Part shown: in pieces, positions 22,386 through 29,768 of the stretch
Numbering within the stretch: the first letter of the stretch is position 1
Layout of the letters: each line of letters opens with the position of its first letter
From: Clostridiaceae bacterium
GTDB lineage: Bacteria > Bacillota > Clostridia > Acetivibrionales > DTU013
NCBI GenBank assembly: GCA_012730015.1
Contig: JAAYBT010000187.1
Span: forward strand, 1 to 40,668
Reading direction: 5' to 3'
DNA length: 40,668 nt
Notes under the pieces: model-generated
Databases searched by the model: none
Told to the model about the DNA's origin: nothing
Seen by the model: the letters and a program-made list of their open reading frames with translations, nothing else
Program-made: the position numbers and the translations under genes

Positions 22386-23933
22386 TTGAAGGGGATAGTA
22401 GCTTATAAAAACGGGAATTACGCCATTGTATTGACTAAGAACGGATCGTTTATGAAAGTGAAAGCTACGAAGGACATGGTAATTGGGCAGGAAATTGATT
22501 CGAACCGGCCCTCCGAAAGGGCAAAGAGGAGGAGGCTTGTTACAAGGATTGCGTCAATTGCAGCAGCAGGATTGCTGACACTTGGAGTAGGGTACGCAGG
22601 CTATTGCTATACTTTGCCTTATAGCTATGTTCATGTTGATATCAATCCGAGTGTTGAGCTTACAGTCAATATTTATGACAGAATCATAGAAGTGGAAGCC
22701 CTGAACCATAGTGGAGAAGGCCTGATTGACGCAAGCGATCTCAAGAATCATAGGGTCGATATAGCAGTCAAGCAGCTGCTTAATGCTGCGGTAGAGCAAG
22801 GATATTTAGATAGCGATGATCCGCAATTGGCTGGCAAGGGAATAATTTCCGGCAAAGGGCAGACTACTGAAGAAGCCGATATTGTAACGGGTGGACAAGT
22901 CCCGGACAAACCGGTGGCTGCCGGCAAGGCACAAGCGGCCGATCAAGGTGGTTCTGAGCCGAGCACAGTCCAAAATGCTATTTTGTTAACAGTTTCAAGT
23001 AATAGCTCTAAAAAATCCACTGCATTGAGAGAAAATATTGAGAAAGCGGCTTCAAAGGAACTTGAGAAAGAAAAGGTCAATTCAGAAATCCTCATTGGAG
23101 AAGCTAGTATCGAGCAGAGGAATGATGCCAGAAGGTTTGGAGTTACACCGGGCAAGCTGGTACTAATCGAGGATGCGCTGAAATCGGAAGCCGAGCCGGT
23201 ATCTCAGATTAAGGAGTTTAAGAGAGCGAGCATTAATGATCTGCTGAAAAAGGCAAGCGATAAGGCCGAGGAGAAGTCAAAGCAAGAGGAAGAAAGGGTC
23301 AAGCAGGAGGAGCAGGAGGCAAAAGAAAAGGCTGAGCAGGAGGAGCAGGAGGCCAGGGAGAAGGCGAAGCAGGAGGAGCAGGAGGCAAAAGAAAAGGTCA
23401 AGCAGGAGGAGCAGGAGGCCAGGGAGAAGGCTGAGCAGGAAGAGCAGGAGGCCAGGGAGAAGGCTAAGCAGGAGGAGCAGGAGGCAAAAGAAAAGGCCAA
23501 GCAGGAAGTGCAGAAGGCAAAGGAAAAGGCCAAGCAGGAAGTGCAGAAGGCAAAGGAAAAGGCCAGGCAGGAAGTGCAGAAGGCAAAGGAAAAGGCCAGG
23601 CAGAGCAACAGCGGCAAAAGCTTCTGGGATGATGCCGCCAAGAAGCGCCAAACCCAGAAAGACAATAACCATAGCAATTCAGCCAAATCAGGTAATGGTA
23701 AAAAGAACAATGCCGAGAAGCTCCAAAAGGATTTGAAGGATGAAAGAGAAAAGCTGAGAGAAGATCTGCTTGGACAGCTAAAAGGCAGACAGGATAACAA
23801 TCACGAGAATCAGTATAAAATAAATGGGCGTAAAGATAGCCTTTATAAGCAAAATAGTAATGATAGGGATAAGAAGAGGGAGTGGGGCAGCTGGCTAAAT
23901 AGCAGTAAAAAATCAAATAATAGCCGCAGATAG
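22386..23933 (+). CDS. rsgI: RsgI-type anti-sigma-I factor with C-terminal 11-residue-repeat coiled coil
   Basis: This single-pass membrane anti-sigma factor of SigI has 515 residues. The cytoplasmic RsgI N-terminal domain starts at once (MKGIVAYKNGNYAIVLTKNG, about 1-50). One membrane segment follows (ASIAAAGLLTLGVGYAGY, about 51-70). The conserved periplasmic part begins YVHVDINPSVELTVN. A Gly/Ala/Gln-rich linker lies around residues 148-195. The extracytoplasmic tail holds nine 11-residue repeats (KQEEQEAKEKA type) and a basic, Asn/Lys-rich end. No carbohydrate-binding module is seen, unlike many C. thermocellum paralogs. Translation starts at TTG 22386, 8 bases after AAGGAGG. Confidence 0.92.
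   Translation: MKGIVAYKNGNYAIVLTKNGSFMKVKATKDMVIGQEIDSNRPSERAKRRRLVTRIASIAAAGLLTLGVGYAGYCYTLPYSYVHVDINPSVELTVNIYDRIIEVEALNHSGEGLIDASDLKNHRVDIAVKQLLNAAVEQGYLDSDDPQLAGKGIISGKGQTTEEADIVTGGQVPDKPVAAGKAQAADQGGSEPSTVQNAILLTVSSNSSKKSTALRENIEKAASKELEKEKVNSEILIGEASIEQRNDARRFGVTPGKLVLIEDALKSEAEPVSQIKEFKRASINDLLKKASDKAEEKSKQEEERVKQEEQEAKEKAEQEEQEAREKAKQEEQEAKEKVKQEEQEAREKAEQEEQEAREKAKQEEQEAKEKAKQEVQKAKEKAKQEVQKAKEKARQEVQKAKEKARQSNSGKSFWDDAAKKRQTQKDNNHSNSAKSGNGKKNNAEKLQKDLKDEREKLREDLLGQLKGRQDNNHENQYKINGRKDSLYKQNSNDRDKKREWGSWLNSSKKSNNSRR
23301..23597 (+). repeat. 33-bp x 9 tandem repeat coding for hendecads in RsgI
   Basis: Nine consecutive 33-bp units encode KQEEQEAKEKA variants; six carry QEEQEA and the last three QEVQKA. 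The period equals 11 residues, typical of an extended coiled coil. The segment is in frame throughout, and unit-to-unit DNA identity is high enough for length changes by slippage or recombination. Confidence 0.95.
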
Positions 23934-23967
23934 GCCATTCCAGTATTTGTTTCTTTTTGCAAATCAC

Positions 23968-24033
23968 TGTCAAAAACTTTTCCGGGAAACGAGCCCCATT
24001 ACGACAATTTTCATATGTATCCACCGGTATAAT
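23968..24033 (+). promoter_or_regulatory. Candidate Spo0A-dependent promoter of spoIIE
   Basis: TATAAT at 24028-24033 is a good -10. Two words close to the 0A box TGTCGAA are present: TGTCAAA at 23968-23974 (plus) and TTGTCGT at 24007-24001 (minus). No TTGACA-like -35 exists at 17 bp. This fits the B. subtilis spoIIE promoter, where sigma-A needs Spo0A~P and the -35 spacing is abnormal. Confidence 0.4.
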
Positions 24034-24058
24034 CATTTAGGACGGGGGGATACAAAAG

Positions 24059-26443
24059 ATGAAAACTGTTATGACACCAATGAGCAGAGGGGCCAGGGTG
24101 GGCTCTTTTTCAGAGTTAGTCAGAAAAATTTTCCTTTACCATAATAACTACTTGATATTGATTTGTGCATTTATGCTGGGAAACAGCGGGATATCCGCGG
24201 GTCTACCGGTAGGAGCAGTATTCTATGCAGCTTGCTGTGGGAATAGGGGAATCAGATTTTTGACTGCTGTGGCAGTTTTTATTGGAACTCTAGTCCAAGG
24301 CTCTTTAGAAACCATTTATCTTAATATTGCTTTTATGCTACTCTTTAGCGTGTTAAGTGTTCCTCTTAAGAACAAAGCAAGCTCTAAGATTAATCTTAAA
24401 GCTTCAATAGTAGTGTTTTTTTCTGTGTTGATACCTCAGATGATGCTTTCAGCTTTGCAGGGGTTCTTACTATATGATATTTTGAAGGCAATACTTAGCT
24501 CCTTTATTTCTTTCGTTCTCTACTTCATATTTAGTTTTTCACTGCCGGTGATAGCCGGGATATCCAAAAAAACCATACCGGATAATGAGGAGATAATAAG
24601 CACAGCTGTTACGGCAGCACTTGTATTGTCTGGGATGGGAATGATCCAGCTAGTGGGCTTTTCTATAAGAAATATTATTTGTGTGTTAGTTCTGTTGCTC
24701 CTAAGCAACAAGTGCGGTGCAGGTGTTGGCGCAGCCTCAGGCGCAATAATTGGGCTGATAATTAGCATTTCTGCCGAAGCTACACCTTCGGTGGCCGGCA
24801 CATATGCACTGTGTGGTATGCTAGCCGGAATATTTGGGAAGCTGGGTAGAATCGGAACGGCACTCGGTTTCATTTTTGGAAATATGATTCTCGCAATTTA
24901 CTTCAATGGAACAATAGAATCCATGCTCCTGCTAAAGGAAATTATGGTTGCCGCAGTGCCCTTTTGCTTCTTACCGAATAGTGTTATAAATAGGCTTACA
25001 AGCCCGTTTATTACTGATGCGGCAGAGCTTGAGGATCGCAGGGGTTACTCTCAAAGAATTCGAGACATTACGGTAGAAAGACTGATGAAATTTTCAAAGG
25101 CCTTTAAGGATTTATCAAAAACCTTCGAAGAGATTGCCGGGATAGGGACTCCGGCTGAAAAGCGCGACATAAACATACTTTTTGACACAGTGGCAGACAG
25201 GATTTGCAGTGATTGCAGCCTTTGCATGCATTGCTGGGAGCGTAATTTCTACGATACATATCAGGTCATGTTTCAAATAGTGGAGAAGCTTGAGATGAAG
25301 GGTAGGGTTGAGGAGTGTGATGTCCCAGGCTATTTTCTTGATATGTGCCCCAGAATCAATGAGTTTGTTAATGCAGTGAACAACATGTACGAGCTTTTCA
25401 AGGTCAATATTGTTTGGAAGAGCAAGCTGGGTGAAAGCCGTATTGTAATCAGCCGTCAATTTGAGGGGATGTCTAGGGTAATCACTGGTCTGGCCCGGGA
25501 AATCGGAACCGATGTAAGCTTTCTGAGCCCGCTGGAGGATGCAATTGCCGCTGCCCTCGTTAAATGGAATGCCAAAGCCAGAGAAGTAATTGCCTATAAA
25601 AATGCATGGGGGAAATATGAGATTACTATTTACCATAATTCATGCGGAGGTGCCAGAAGCTGCATAAGCATTATTGAGAAGGTGGTTTCTGAAGTAGCGG
25701 GTAGAAGGATGGTGCGTGAGAATACCGGCTGTAATGCAGGAAGGAATGGAACTTGCCTTGTAAAGCTGGTTGAGGCCGAGGACCTAAAGCTCACTACAGC
25801 AGTTTCTCGACTGCCGAAATTTGGAAGTAATGTGTCTGGAGATAGCTTTAGCTTTATGAATAACGGAAATGGCAAGTACATACTTGCGCTGAGCGATGGA
25901 ATGGGGAGCGGTCATAATGCGGCTGTCCAAAGCAAGGCGACAGTGGATTTGCTGGAGAGCTTCCTTGAATCAGGATTTGACAAGGACATGGCAATCAATT
26001 TGGTTAATTCCGTTCTTGTACTTGGTTCCGAGGAAGATGTCACATGCACCATTGATATGTCGATTGTTGATTTGTTCAGTGGGGAGGTGGAATTTGTCAA
26101 GATTGGCGCTGCACCGACCTATATTAGACGGGAGGCCAAGGTTGATATTATCAGGTCTGCTTCTTTGCCTGCGGGTATTTTACCTGGAATTGATGCTGAG
26201 CTGGCTCGCAGAAATGCTGGAAGCGGCGACATGATTATCATGGTGACAGATGGAATTATCGACAGTATGGCTGGCGAAGAGGCCGGTGACAGGCAGCTTA
26301 TGAAGCATATTCAGTCGATTGAAAGCCTTAACCCTCAGGAAGTGGCGGATTCAATTTTGACACAGGCAAGCAGCTGTTGTGCCGACAAGCCCTGTGATGA
26401 CTTGACTGTATTGGTGGCAAAGATTTGGAAGAAGCCCCAGTGA
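24059..26443 (+). CDS. spoIIE: Stage II sporulation protein E (SpoIIE) PP2C phosphatase
   Basis: SpoIIE sits at the polar septum and dephosphorylates SpoIIAA, which releases sigma-F in the forespore. The 794-residue protein has an N-terminal block of about ten membrane helices (residues 25-310) and a central FtsZ-interacting/oligomerisation region including a Cys-rich stretch (ICSDCSLCMHCW). The C-terminal PP2C domain has the metal aspartates in VSGDSFSF (about 598) and LALSDGMGSGHNA (about 612), and TDGIIDS (about 730). The length matches the family (about 827 in B. subtilis). A GGGGGG-rich ribosome site precedes the ATG by about 9 bases. Confidence 0.97.
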   Translation: MKTVMTPMSRGARVGSFSELVRKIFLYHNNYLILICAFMLGNSGISAGLPVGAVFYAACCGNRGIRFLTAVAVFIGTLVQGSLETIYLNIAFMLLFSVLSVPLKNKASSKINLKASIVVFFSVLIPQMMLSALQGFLLYDILKAILSSFISFVLYFIFSFSLPVIAGISKKTIPDNEEIISTAVTAALVLSGMGMIQLVGFSIRNIICVLVLLLLSNKCGAGVGAASGAIIGLIISISAEATPSVAGTYALCGMLAGIFGKLGRIGTALGFIFGNMILAIYFNGTIESMLLLKEIMVAAVPFCFLPNSVINRLTSPFITDAAELEDRRGYSQRIRDITVERLMKFSKAFKDLSKTFEEIAGIGTPAEKRDINILFDTVADRICSDCSLCMHCWERNFYDTYQVMFQIVEKLEMKGRVEECDVPGYFLDMCPRINEFVNAVNNMYELFKVNIVWKSKLGESRIVISRQFEGMSRVITGLAREIGTDVSFLSPLEDAIAAALVKWNAKAREVIAYKNAWGKYEITIYHNSCGGARSCISIIEKVVSEVAGRRMVRENTGCNAGRNGTCLVKLVEAEDLKLTTAVSRLPKFGSNVSGDSFSFMNNGNGKYILALSDGMGSGHNAAVQSKATVDLLESFLESGFDKDMAINLVNSVLVLGSEEDVTCTIDMSIVDLFSGEVEFVKIGAAPTYIRREAKVDIIRSASLPAGILPGIDAELARRNAGSGDMIIMVTDGIIDSMAGEEAGDRQLMKHIQSIESLNPQEVADSILTQASSCCADKPCDDLTVLVAKIWKKPQ

Positions 26444-26527
26444 GATAAACTTTACAGGAAATTTTGAATAAAGCCGGATTTTTTTCACAAACTATATGTA
26501 GCAAAATGGTTCGTGGAGGACATGATG

Positions 26528-26875
26528 ATGGCTGATAATACAAAGAGAGTTGTTGTGATAAAGAATATTTCCTCGAATTTGATCGAAGAGGCGATACTTA
26601 TTTTAAAAAACGGACCTGATGCGGCTGCAGACAGTCAGCCTCAGCAGGCGGTTTGTGTTAAAGCCGGTAAGGGAAATGAGCTTATCCTCAGGGAAGCAGA
26701 GTATATTATAAACCAATATATAAAAGAAAATGGGCTGGCGGTTAAGAAAGGGAATAATAGGGTTCCTTCTGCTAAGAAACGCCCTCGTATCAGGCTGTCT
26801 GCCAATGCCATAATAAATATTTCTATGGCAGCAGCATTCTTGCTCCTAATTTTTGTCGTCAGCAAATTGTTCTGA
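26528..26875 (+). CDS. Small tail-anchored membrane protein of unknown function
   Basis: I do not recognise a named family. The 115-residue product begins MADNTKRVVVIKNISSNLIEEAILILKN, is mostly soluble and charged, and ends with one hydrophobic segment (IINISMAAAFLLLIFVVSKLF) at the extreme C-terminus, so it is probably tail-anchored. A basic stretch (AKKRPRIR) just before the helix suggests the N-terminus is cytoplasmic. GGAGG (26515-26519) lies 8 bases before the ATG at 26528; further ATGs at 26522 and 26525 and a GTG at 26513 are less well placed. It lies between spoIIE and the rpsF operon, 84 bp after spoIIE. Confidence 0.7.
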   Translation: MADNTKRVVVIKNISSNLIEEAILILKNGPDAAADSQPQQAVCVKAGKGNELILREAEYIINQYIKENGLAVKKGNNRVPSAKKRPRIRLSANAIINISMAAAFLLLIFVVSKLF

Positions 26876-26889
26876 GTTTTTTCTGATGC

Positions 26890-26918
26890 TTGCACAATCT
26901 AACATGATGTGATAAAAT
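26890..26918 (+). promoter_or_regulatory. Promoter of the rpsF-ssb-rpsR operon
   Basis: TTGCAC (26890-26895) and TAAAAT (26913-26918) are 17 bases apart. The leader then contains a 6-bp hairpin GCTCTG/CAGAGC (26935-26940/26952-26957) followed by CCG and, near the Shine-Dalgarno, GGTG. This is loosely like the S6:S18 autoregulatory site known in rpsF leaders, but the match is too weak to claim. Confidence 0.55.
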
Positions 26919-26987
26919 AACAAATCGAATCCTTGCTCTGTACTTAAGTTGCAGAGCCGTTCAGTCCAGAAGGAGGTGAATAATCAA

Positions 26988-27275
26988 ATGATGAACAAAT
27001 ATGAATCCATATTCATCATCGATGCCGATATTGGTGAGGAAAACATACAGGCACTTGTAGAAAAGTTCAAGACCCTGCTTGAGACATCCGCACAGTTAGA
27101 TAGCATTGATGAATGGGGAAAGAGGAAGCTTGCTTATCTGATCAATGACAAGAGCGAAGGTTATTATGTTCTTGTTAATTTCAGTGCAGAACCTGAGTTC
27201 CCACGTGAGCTTGAGAGAATTTATAAGATCACGGACGGAATAATCAAATACATGATTATTAATAAGGAAAAATAG
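26988..27275 (+). CDS. rpsF: 30S ribosomal protein S6
   Basis: S6 binds the central domain of 16S rRNA together with S18. The 95-residue protein shows YESIFIIDADIGEENIQALVEKF, IDEWGKRKLAYLINDKSEGYYVL and the C-terminal ITDGIIKYMIINK, all typical. GGAGGTGA lies 8 bases before the ATG at 26988; the open frame begins earlier (TTG 26949) but that start is inside the leader hairpin. First gene of the conserved rpsF-ssb-rpsR operon, with 8 bp to ssb. Confidence 0.97.
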   Translation: MMNKYESIFIIDADIGEENIQALVEKFKTLLETSAQLDSIDEWGKRKLAYLINDKSEGYYVLVNFSAEPEFPRELERIYKITDGIIKYMIINKEK

Positions 27276-27283
27276 GTGATTGT

Positions 27284-27721
27284 ATGAATAAGGTTATTTT
27301 AATGGGGAGACTTACAAAGGATCCGGAATTGCGCTATACTACGACCAATAATGTTGCAAGATGCACTTTCACGCTTGCTGTGGACAGGAAATTTGTCAAA
27401 CAGGGTGAGGAAAGGCAAGCTGATTTTCTCAATATTGTTGCATGGAGAAATCAGGCTGAGTTCTGCAGCAAGTACTTCACAAAGGGCTTGAAGGTTGTTG
27501 TAGTTGGAAGCCTGCAGACCAGGACCTGGGACGACAACGATGGTAAAAGGCATTATATAACTGAGGTTGTAGCAGATGAACTCTATTTTGCTGAGAGCCG
27601 TAAGAACAGTGAGGGAGGAGCTCCCTACAGGCCCGTAAGGGAAGCTGAAGGATTTTCATCCGCTGATGATCAAAGCGATGGCTATTTCCAGACGGACGAT
27701 GATGATGAACTACCATTCTAA
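27284..27721 (+). CDS. ssb: Single-stranded DNA-binding protein
   Basis: SSB coats single-stranded DNA at replication forks and recruits repair and replication proteins through its C-terminal tip. The OB fold covers about residues 1-108 (MNKVILMGRLTKDPELRYT, FLNIVAWRNQAEFCSKYFTKG, RTWDDNDGKRHYITEVVAD). An acidic linker ends in DDDDELPF, the conserved protein-interaction tip. The length of 145 is normal. AGGTGATT precedes the ATG. Confidence 0.97.
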   Translation: MNKVILMGRLTKDPELRYTTTNNVARCTFTLAVDRKFVKQGEERQADFLNIVAWRNQAEFCSKYFTKGLKVVVVGSLQTRTWDDNDGKRHYITEVVADELYFAESRKNSEGGAPYRPVREAEGFSSADDQSDGYFQTDDDDELPF

Positions 27722-27771
27722 ATAATCTTAGATGAAGATTAAGGATACTTTTTGGAAAGGAGGCGTGTAAA

Positions 27772-28059
27772 ATGGCAGGTGGAAGAAGAGATAACAGAGG
27801 CAGCAGAGATTCCTATGACAAGGAAGGCAGAGGCGGCATGAGAATGAGAAGAGCCAAGAAAAAGGTTTGCTCTTTTTGTGTTGATAAGGTTACTGATATA
27901 GATTATAAGGAAGTTGCTAAAATAAGAAAGTATGTTTCTGAGAGAGGTAAAATCCTTCCGAGGAGAATTTCCGGTAACTGCGCCAAGCATCAGCGTCAGG
28001 TTACAGTGGCGATTAAGCGTGCGAGGGTAGTTGCGCTTTTGCCCTATACCGCGGAATAA
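27772..28059 (+). CDS. rpsR: 30S ribosomal protein S18 (zinc-type)
   Basis: S18 pairs with S6 on the small subunit. The 95-residue sequence has a Gly/Arg-rich N-terminal extension of about 30 residues, then [44 protein letters not shown] and so on (conserved core). The CxxC plus C..H pattern (CSFC and NCAKH) marks the zinc-binding form, which in some bacteria is exchanged for a cysteine-free paralog when zinc is scarce. AAAGGAGG lies 7 bases before the ATG. A terminator follows at 28076. Confidence 0.96.
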   Translation: MAGGRRDNRGSRDSYDKEGRGGMRMRRAKKKVCSFCVDKVTDIDYKEVAKIRKYVSERGKILPRRISGNCAKHQRQVTVAIKRARVVALLPYTAE

Positions 28060-28075
28060 TTATAGCTTTAGCAAT

Positions 28076-28106
28076 AAGGATCGGATGGCTAATCTGGTCC
28101 TTTTTT
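28076..28106 (+). terminator. Intrinsic terminator after rpsR
   Basis: AAGGATCGGAT and ATCTGGTCCTT form an imperfect stem around GGCTA, followed by a run of six T. It is 16 bases downstream of the rpsR stop. Confidence 0.8.
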
Positions 28107-28116
28107 GTATACAAAA

Positions 28117-28332
28117 TAGGCATGGGGCTGCAGCTGCTTGCAGCCGTTGCGTCGCCGACAGGCTGTATTAGCCGTGGCTCGCTCCAATGCGGACGCTGCC
28201 AATTCGGCGTCCTGCCTCAGTGCCAGCGGGCTTGCCGTCCATGGCAAGCCTTTTGCCGCATTCCAGCTTCGCCTGTTAAACAGCCTGTAATTGCTCCTCA
28301 CAGGCTTGCATCAATCTGCAGCCCCATGCCTA
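28117..28332. mobile_element. GC-rich non-coding element with 17-bp terminal inverted repeats
   Basis: TAGGCATGGGGCTGCAG (28117-28133) and CTGCAGCCCCATGCCTA (28316-28332) are perfect inverted repeats bounding 216 bp. The interior is clearly richer in GC than the flanks and full of short palindromes (CTTGCCGTCCATGGCAAG among others). It is too short for a transposase. The form is MITE-like, or it could be a structured RNA gene; no target-site duplication was established. Confidence 0.55.
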
Positions 28333-28399
28333 GTTCTAAGGAATATTACCAGACAATGGCTATGCAGCTGCTTGCAGCCGTTGCGTCGCCGACAGGCTG
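28129..28399 (+). repeat. Pair of 37-bp exact direct repeats
   Basis: The segment 28129-28165 recurs exactly at 28363-28399 (both begin TGCAGCTGCTTGCAGCCGTT and end GACAGGCTG). One copy is inside the left end of the inverted-repeat element; the other is 31 bp beyond its right end. Confidence 0.9.
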
Positions 28400-28507
28400 C
28401 GATATACACCGCTGAGGTGTCGGGTTATTGACCCGAAAATATTGGAAAAATGAGTTTTTAGTGGTATTATTAATAATACAATAAAAATGGCTATTTGCGA
28501 GGTGTAA

Positions 28508-29341
28508 ATGATAGATATAGGATATCTTGGCCCCAAGGGGACCTTTTCCCATGAGGCAGTAGGAAAATATGCTGAAGATATGCCCCACACAGCCCATGAT
28601 TTTCTCTCTATTCCTGAGATAATAGCTGCTGTGCGTGATGGCAGACTGGATGAGGCGATTGTGCCAATAGAGAATTCTATCGAAGGTGCAATTAACGCAA
28701 CTATGGATGAGCTAGCCCAGGATACTGCCTTGAGTATAAAAGCTGAGCTGGTTATTCCAATCAGGCAGCATCTCCTTGTAAAAAGGGGAACGGATATTAT
28801 GAAGATAAGCTGTGTGCTATCGCATCCGCAGCCCTTAGGCCAGTGCAGGAGGTTTTTATCTGAGCAGATGGGCAGGGCACATATAAAGGCTGTCCATAGT
28901 ACTGCGGCAGCTGCCGAGGAGGTGGCTGGCGGTGCAGGAGATCTTGCGGCTATCGGTTCGGAGATGGCAGCTGGGGTCTATGGTCTGGAGATAGCTGTAA
29001 CGGATATACAGGATTATGACAGCAACTACACAAGATTTATTGTTGTAAGCAAAACCACTACGGCCAGGACGGGACACGATAAAACATCTATTGTTTTTTC
29101 TACTGAGGATAAGCCGGGCAGCCTTTACAGGATATTGGACATCTTCAATTTATGGGATATTAATATGACCCGCATTGAATCCAGGCCAACGAGGAATAAG
29201 CTTGGCAGATACATATTTTTTGTCGATATAATTGGTCACAGGGATGATGAGGATATAAAAGATGCTCTTACTATGATACAAAGGAAGACAACATTTTTTA
29301 GAATATTAGGCTCCTATCCTGTTTCGCCGGACAGGCTTTGA
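28508..29341 (+). CDS. pheA: Prephenate dehydratase PheA
   Basis: This monofunctional enzyme converts prephenate to phenylpyruvate for phenylalanine synthesis. The 277-residue protein begins IGYLGPKGTFSHEAV, has AIVPIENSIEGAINATMDEL, LSHPQPLGQCRRFL, and the catalytic YTRF motif (about residue 174). The C-terminal ACT regulatory domain starts at KPGSLYRILDIF and includes IESRPT, which binds phenylalanine for feedback inhibition. There is no fused chorismate mutase domain. GAGGTG lies 5 bases before the ATG. It is an isolated aromatic-pathway gene here. Confidence 0.96.
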   Translation: MIDIGYLGPKGTFSHEAVGKYAEDMPHTAHDFLSIPEIIAAVRDGRLDEAIVPIENSIEGAINATMDELAQDTALSIKAELVIPIRQHLLVKRGTDIMKISCVLSHPQPLGQCRRFLSEQMGRAHIKAVHSTAAAAEEVAGGAGDLAAIGSEMAAGVYGLEIAVTDIQDYDSNYTRFIVVSKTTTARTGHDKTSIVFSTEDKPGSLYRILDIFNLWDINMTRIESRPTRNKLGRYIFFVDIIGHRDDEDIKDALTMIQRKTTFFRILGSYPVSPDRL

Positions 29342-29377
29342 TCGTATGGAAAATTATGCGGGAAATGGGATATTATA

Positions 29378-29386
29378 TGATATAAT
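29378..29386 (+). promoter_or_regulatory. Extended -10 promoter for the MazG-like/gdpP genes
   Basis: TGATATAAT directly precedes an ATG at 29387, which argues that this ATG is not the translation start and that transcription begins near 29393. No -35 is seen at the usual distance, which is consistent with an extended -10 promoter. Confidence 0.4.
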
Positions 29387-29422
29387 ATGTGGAAGAGCAA
29401 ATGCAGGATAGGGGTGGCCGAT

Positions 29423-29761
29423 ATGGCAGTAGCCGATAAGGAAATTGACATAACCAGAAACATTAGGCTGATTGAATGGTTGAAAAGCGAGCTACTTACA
29501 GAGCTGGCAGATTTGTTCAAAGTTCTGTCCAGTGGAGTCAGGGAGGAAATGTACGAGGCCGTTTCCGAGATACTTTCAAATATCATTCTTGTCAGTTATC
29601 TTCTGGGGAAACGGCTTGGAATAAGTTACAATGCAATCGAGATGAAGATGCAAAACAAGGTGAAGCTTGGATTAGTGGAGAACCATGATGTGGAAAAGTA
29701 TTATGGTGATTTATCTGAGATATCAAGGCATTTGAGTAGTTTTAGAAGAAAGGAGAAATGA
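29423..29761 (+). CDS. MazG-like family protein
   Basis: This is a small all-helical protein of 112 residues resembling the clostridial MazG-like family (all-alpha NTP pyrophosphohydrolase-like). The sequence has the helical pattern [22 protein letters not shown] followed by [27 protein letters not shown]. The acidic residues E and E/D in those helices could ligate metal, though the classic EExxE block is not strong, so activity is uncertain. GGGGTGG is followed by the ATG at 29423, preferred over the ATG at 29387 that overlaps the promoter. It precedes gdpP by 7 bp and is likely co-transcribed with it. Confidence 0.65.
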   Translation: MAVADKEIDITRNIRLIEWLKSELLTELADLFKVLSSGVREEMYEAVSEILSNIILVSYLLGKRLGISYNAIEMKMQNKVKLGLVENHDVEKYYGDLSEISRHLSSFRRKEK

Positions 29762-29768
29762 AAGGGCC

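Larger units (their letters stand above)
28060..28507. other. Gene-free region rpsR-pheA
   Basis: These 448 bases hold the rpsR terminator, a GC-rich repeat element (28117-28399) and an AT-rich segment with a small hairpin CGGGT/ACCCG (about 28421-28435) before pheA. No credible gene was seen. Confidence 0.7.

Noticed and set aside
23301-23597. CRISPR array suspected from regular 33-bp spacing
   Set aside because: Units are contiguous, in frame and without spacers; they encode protein repeats.
23204-23800. Long minus-strand open frames opposite the rsgI repeat
   Set aside because: The 33-bp repeats keep the opposite strand open by composition; the plus-strand coiled coil explains them.
28122-28415. 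97-codon plus-strand open frame with duplicated LLAAVASPTGC
   Set aside because: It lies entirely within the GC-rich repeat element; the duplication is the 37-bp DNA repeat and there is no ribosome site.
29387-29422. Upstream ATG for the MazG-like protein
   Set aside because: It directly follows TATAAT, so it would lie upstream of the transcript start. The ATG at 29423 has a GGGGTGG ribosome site.
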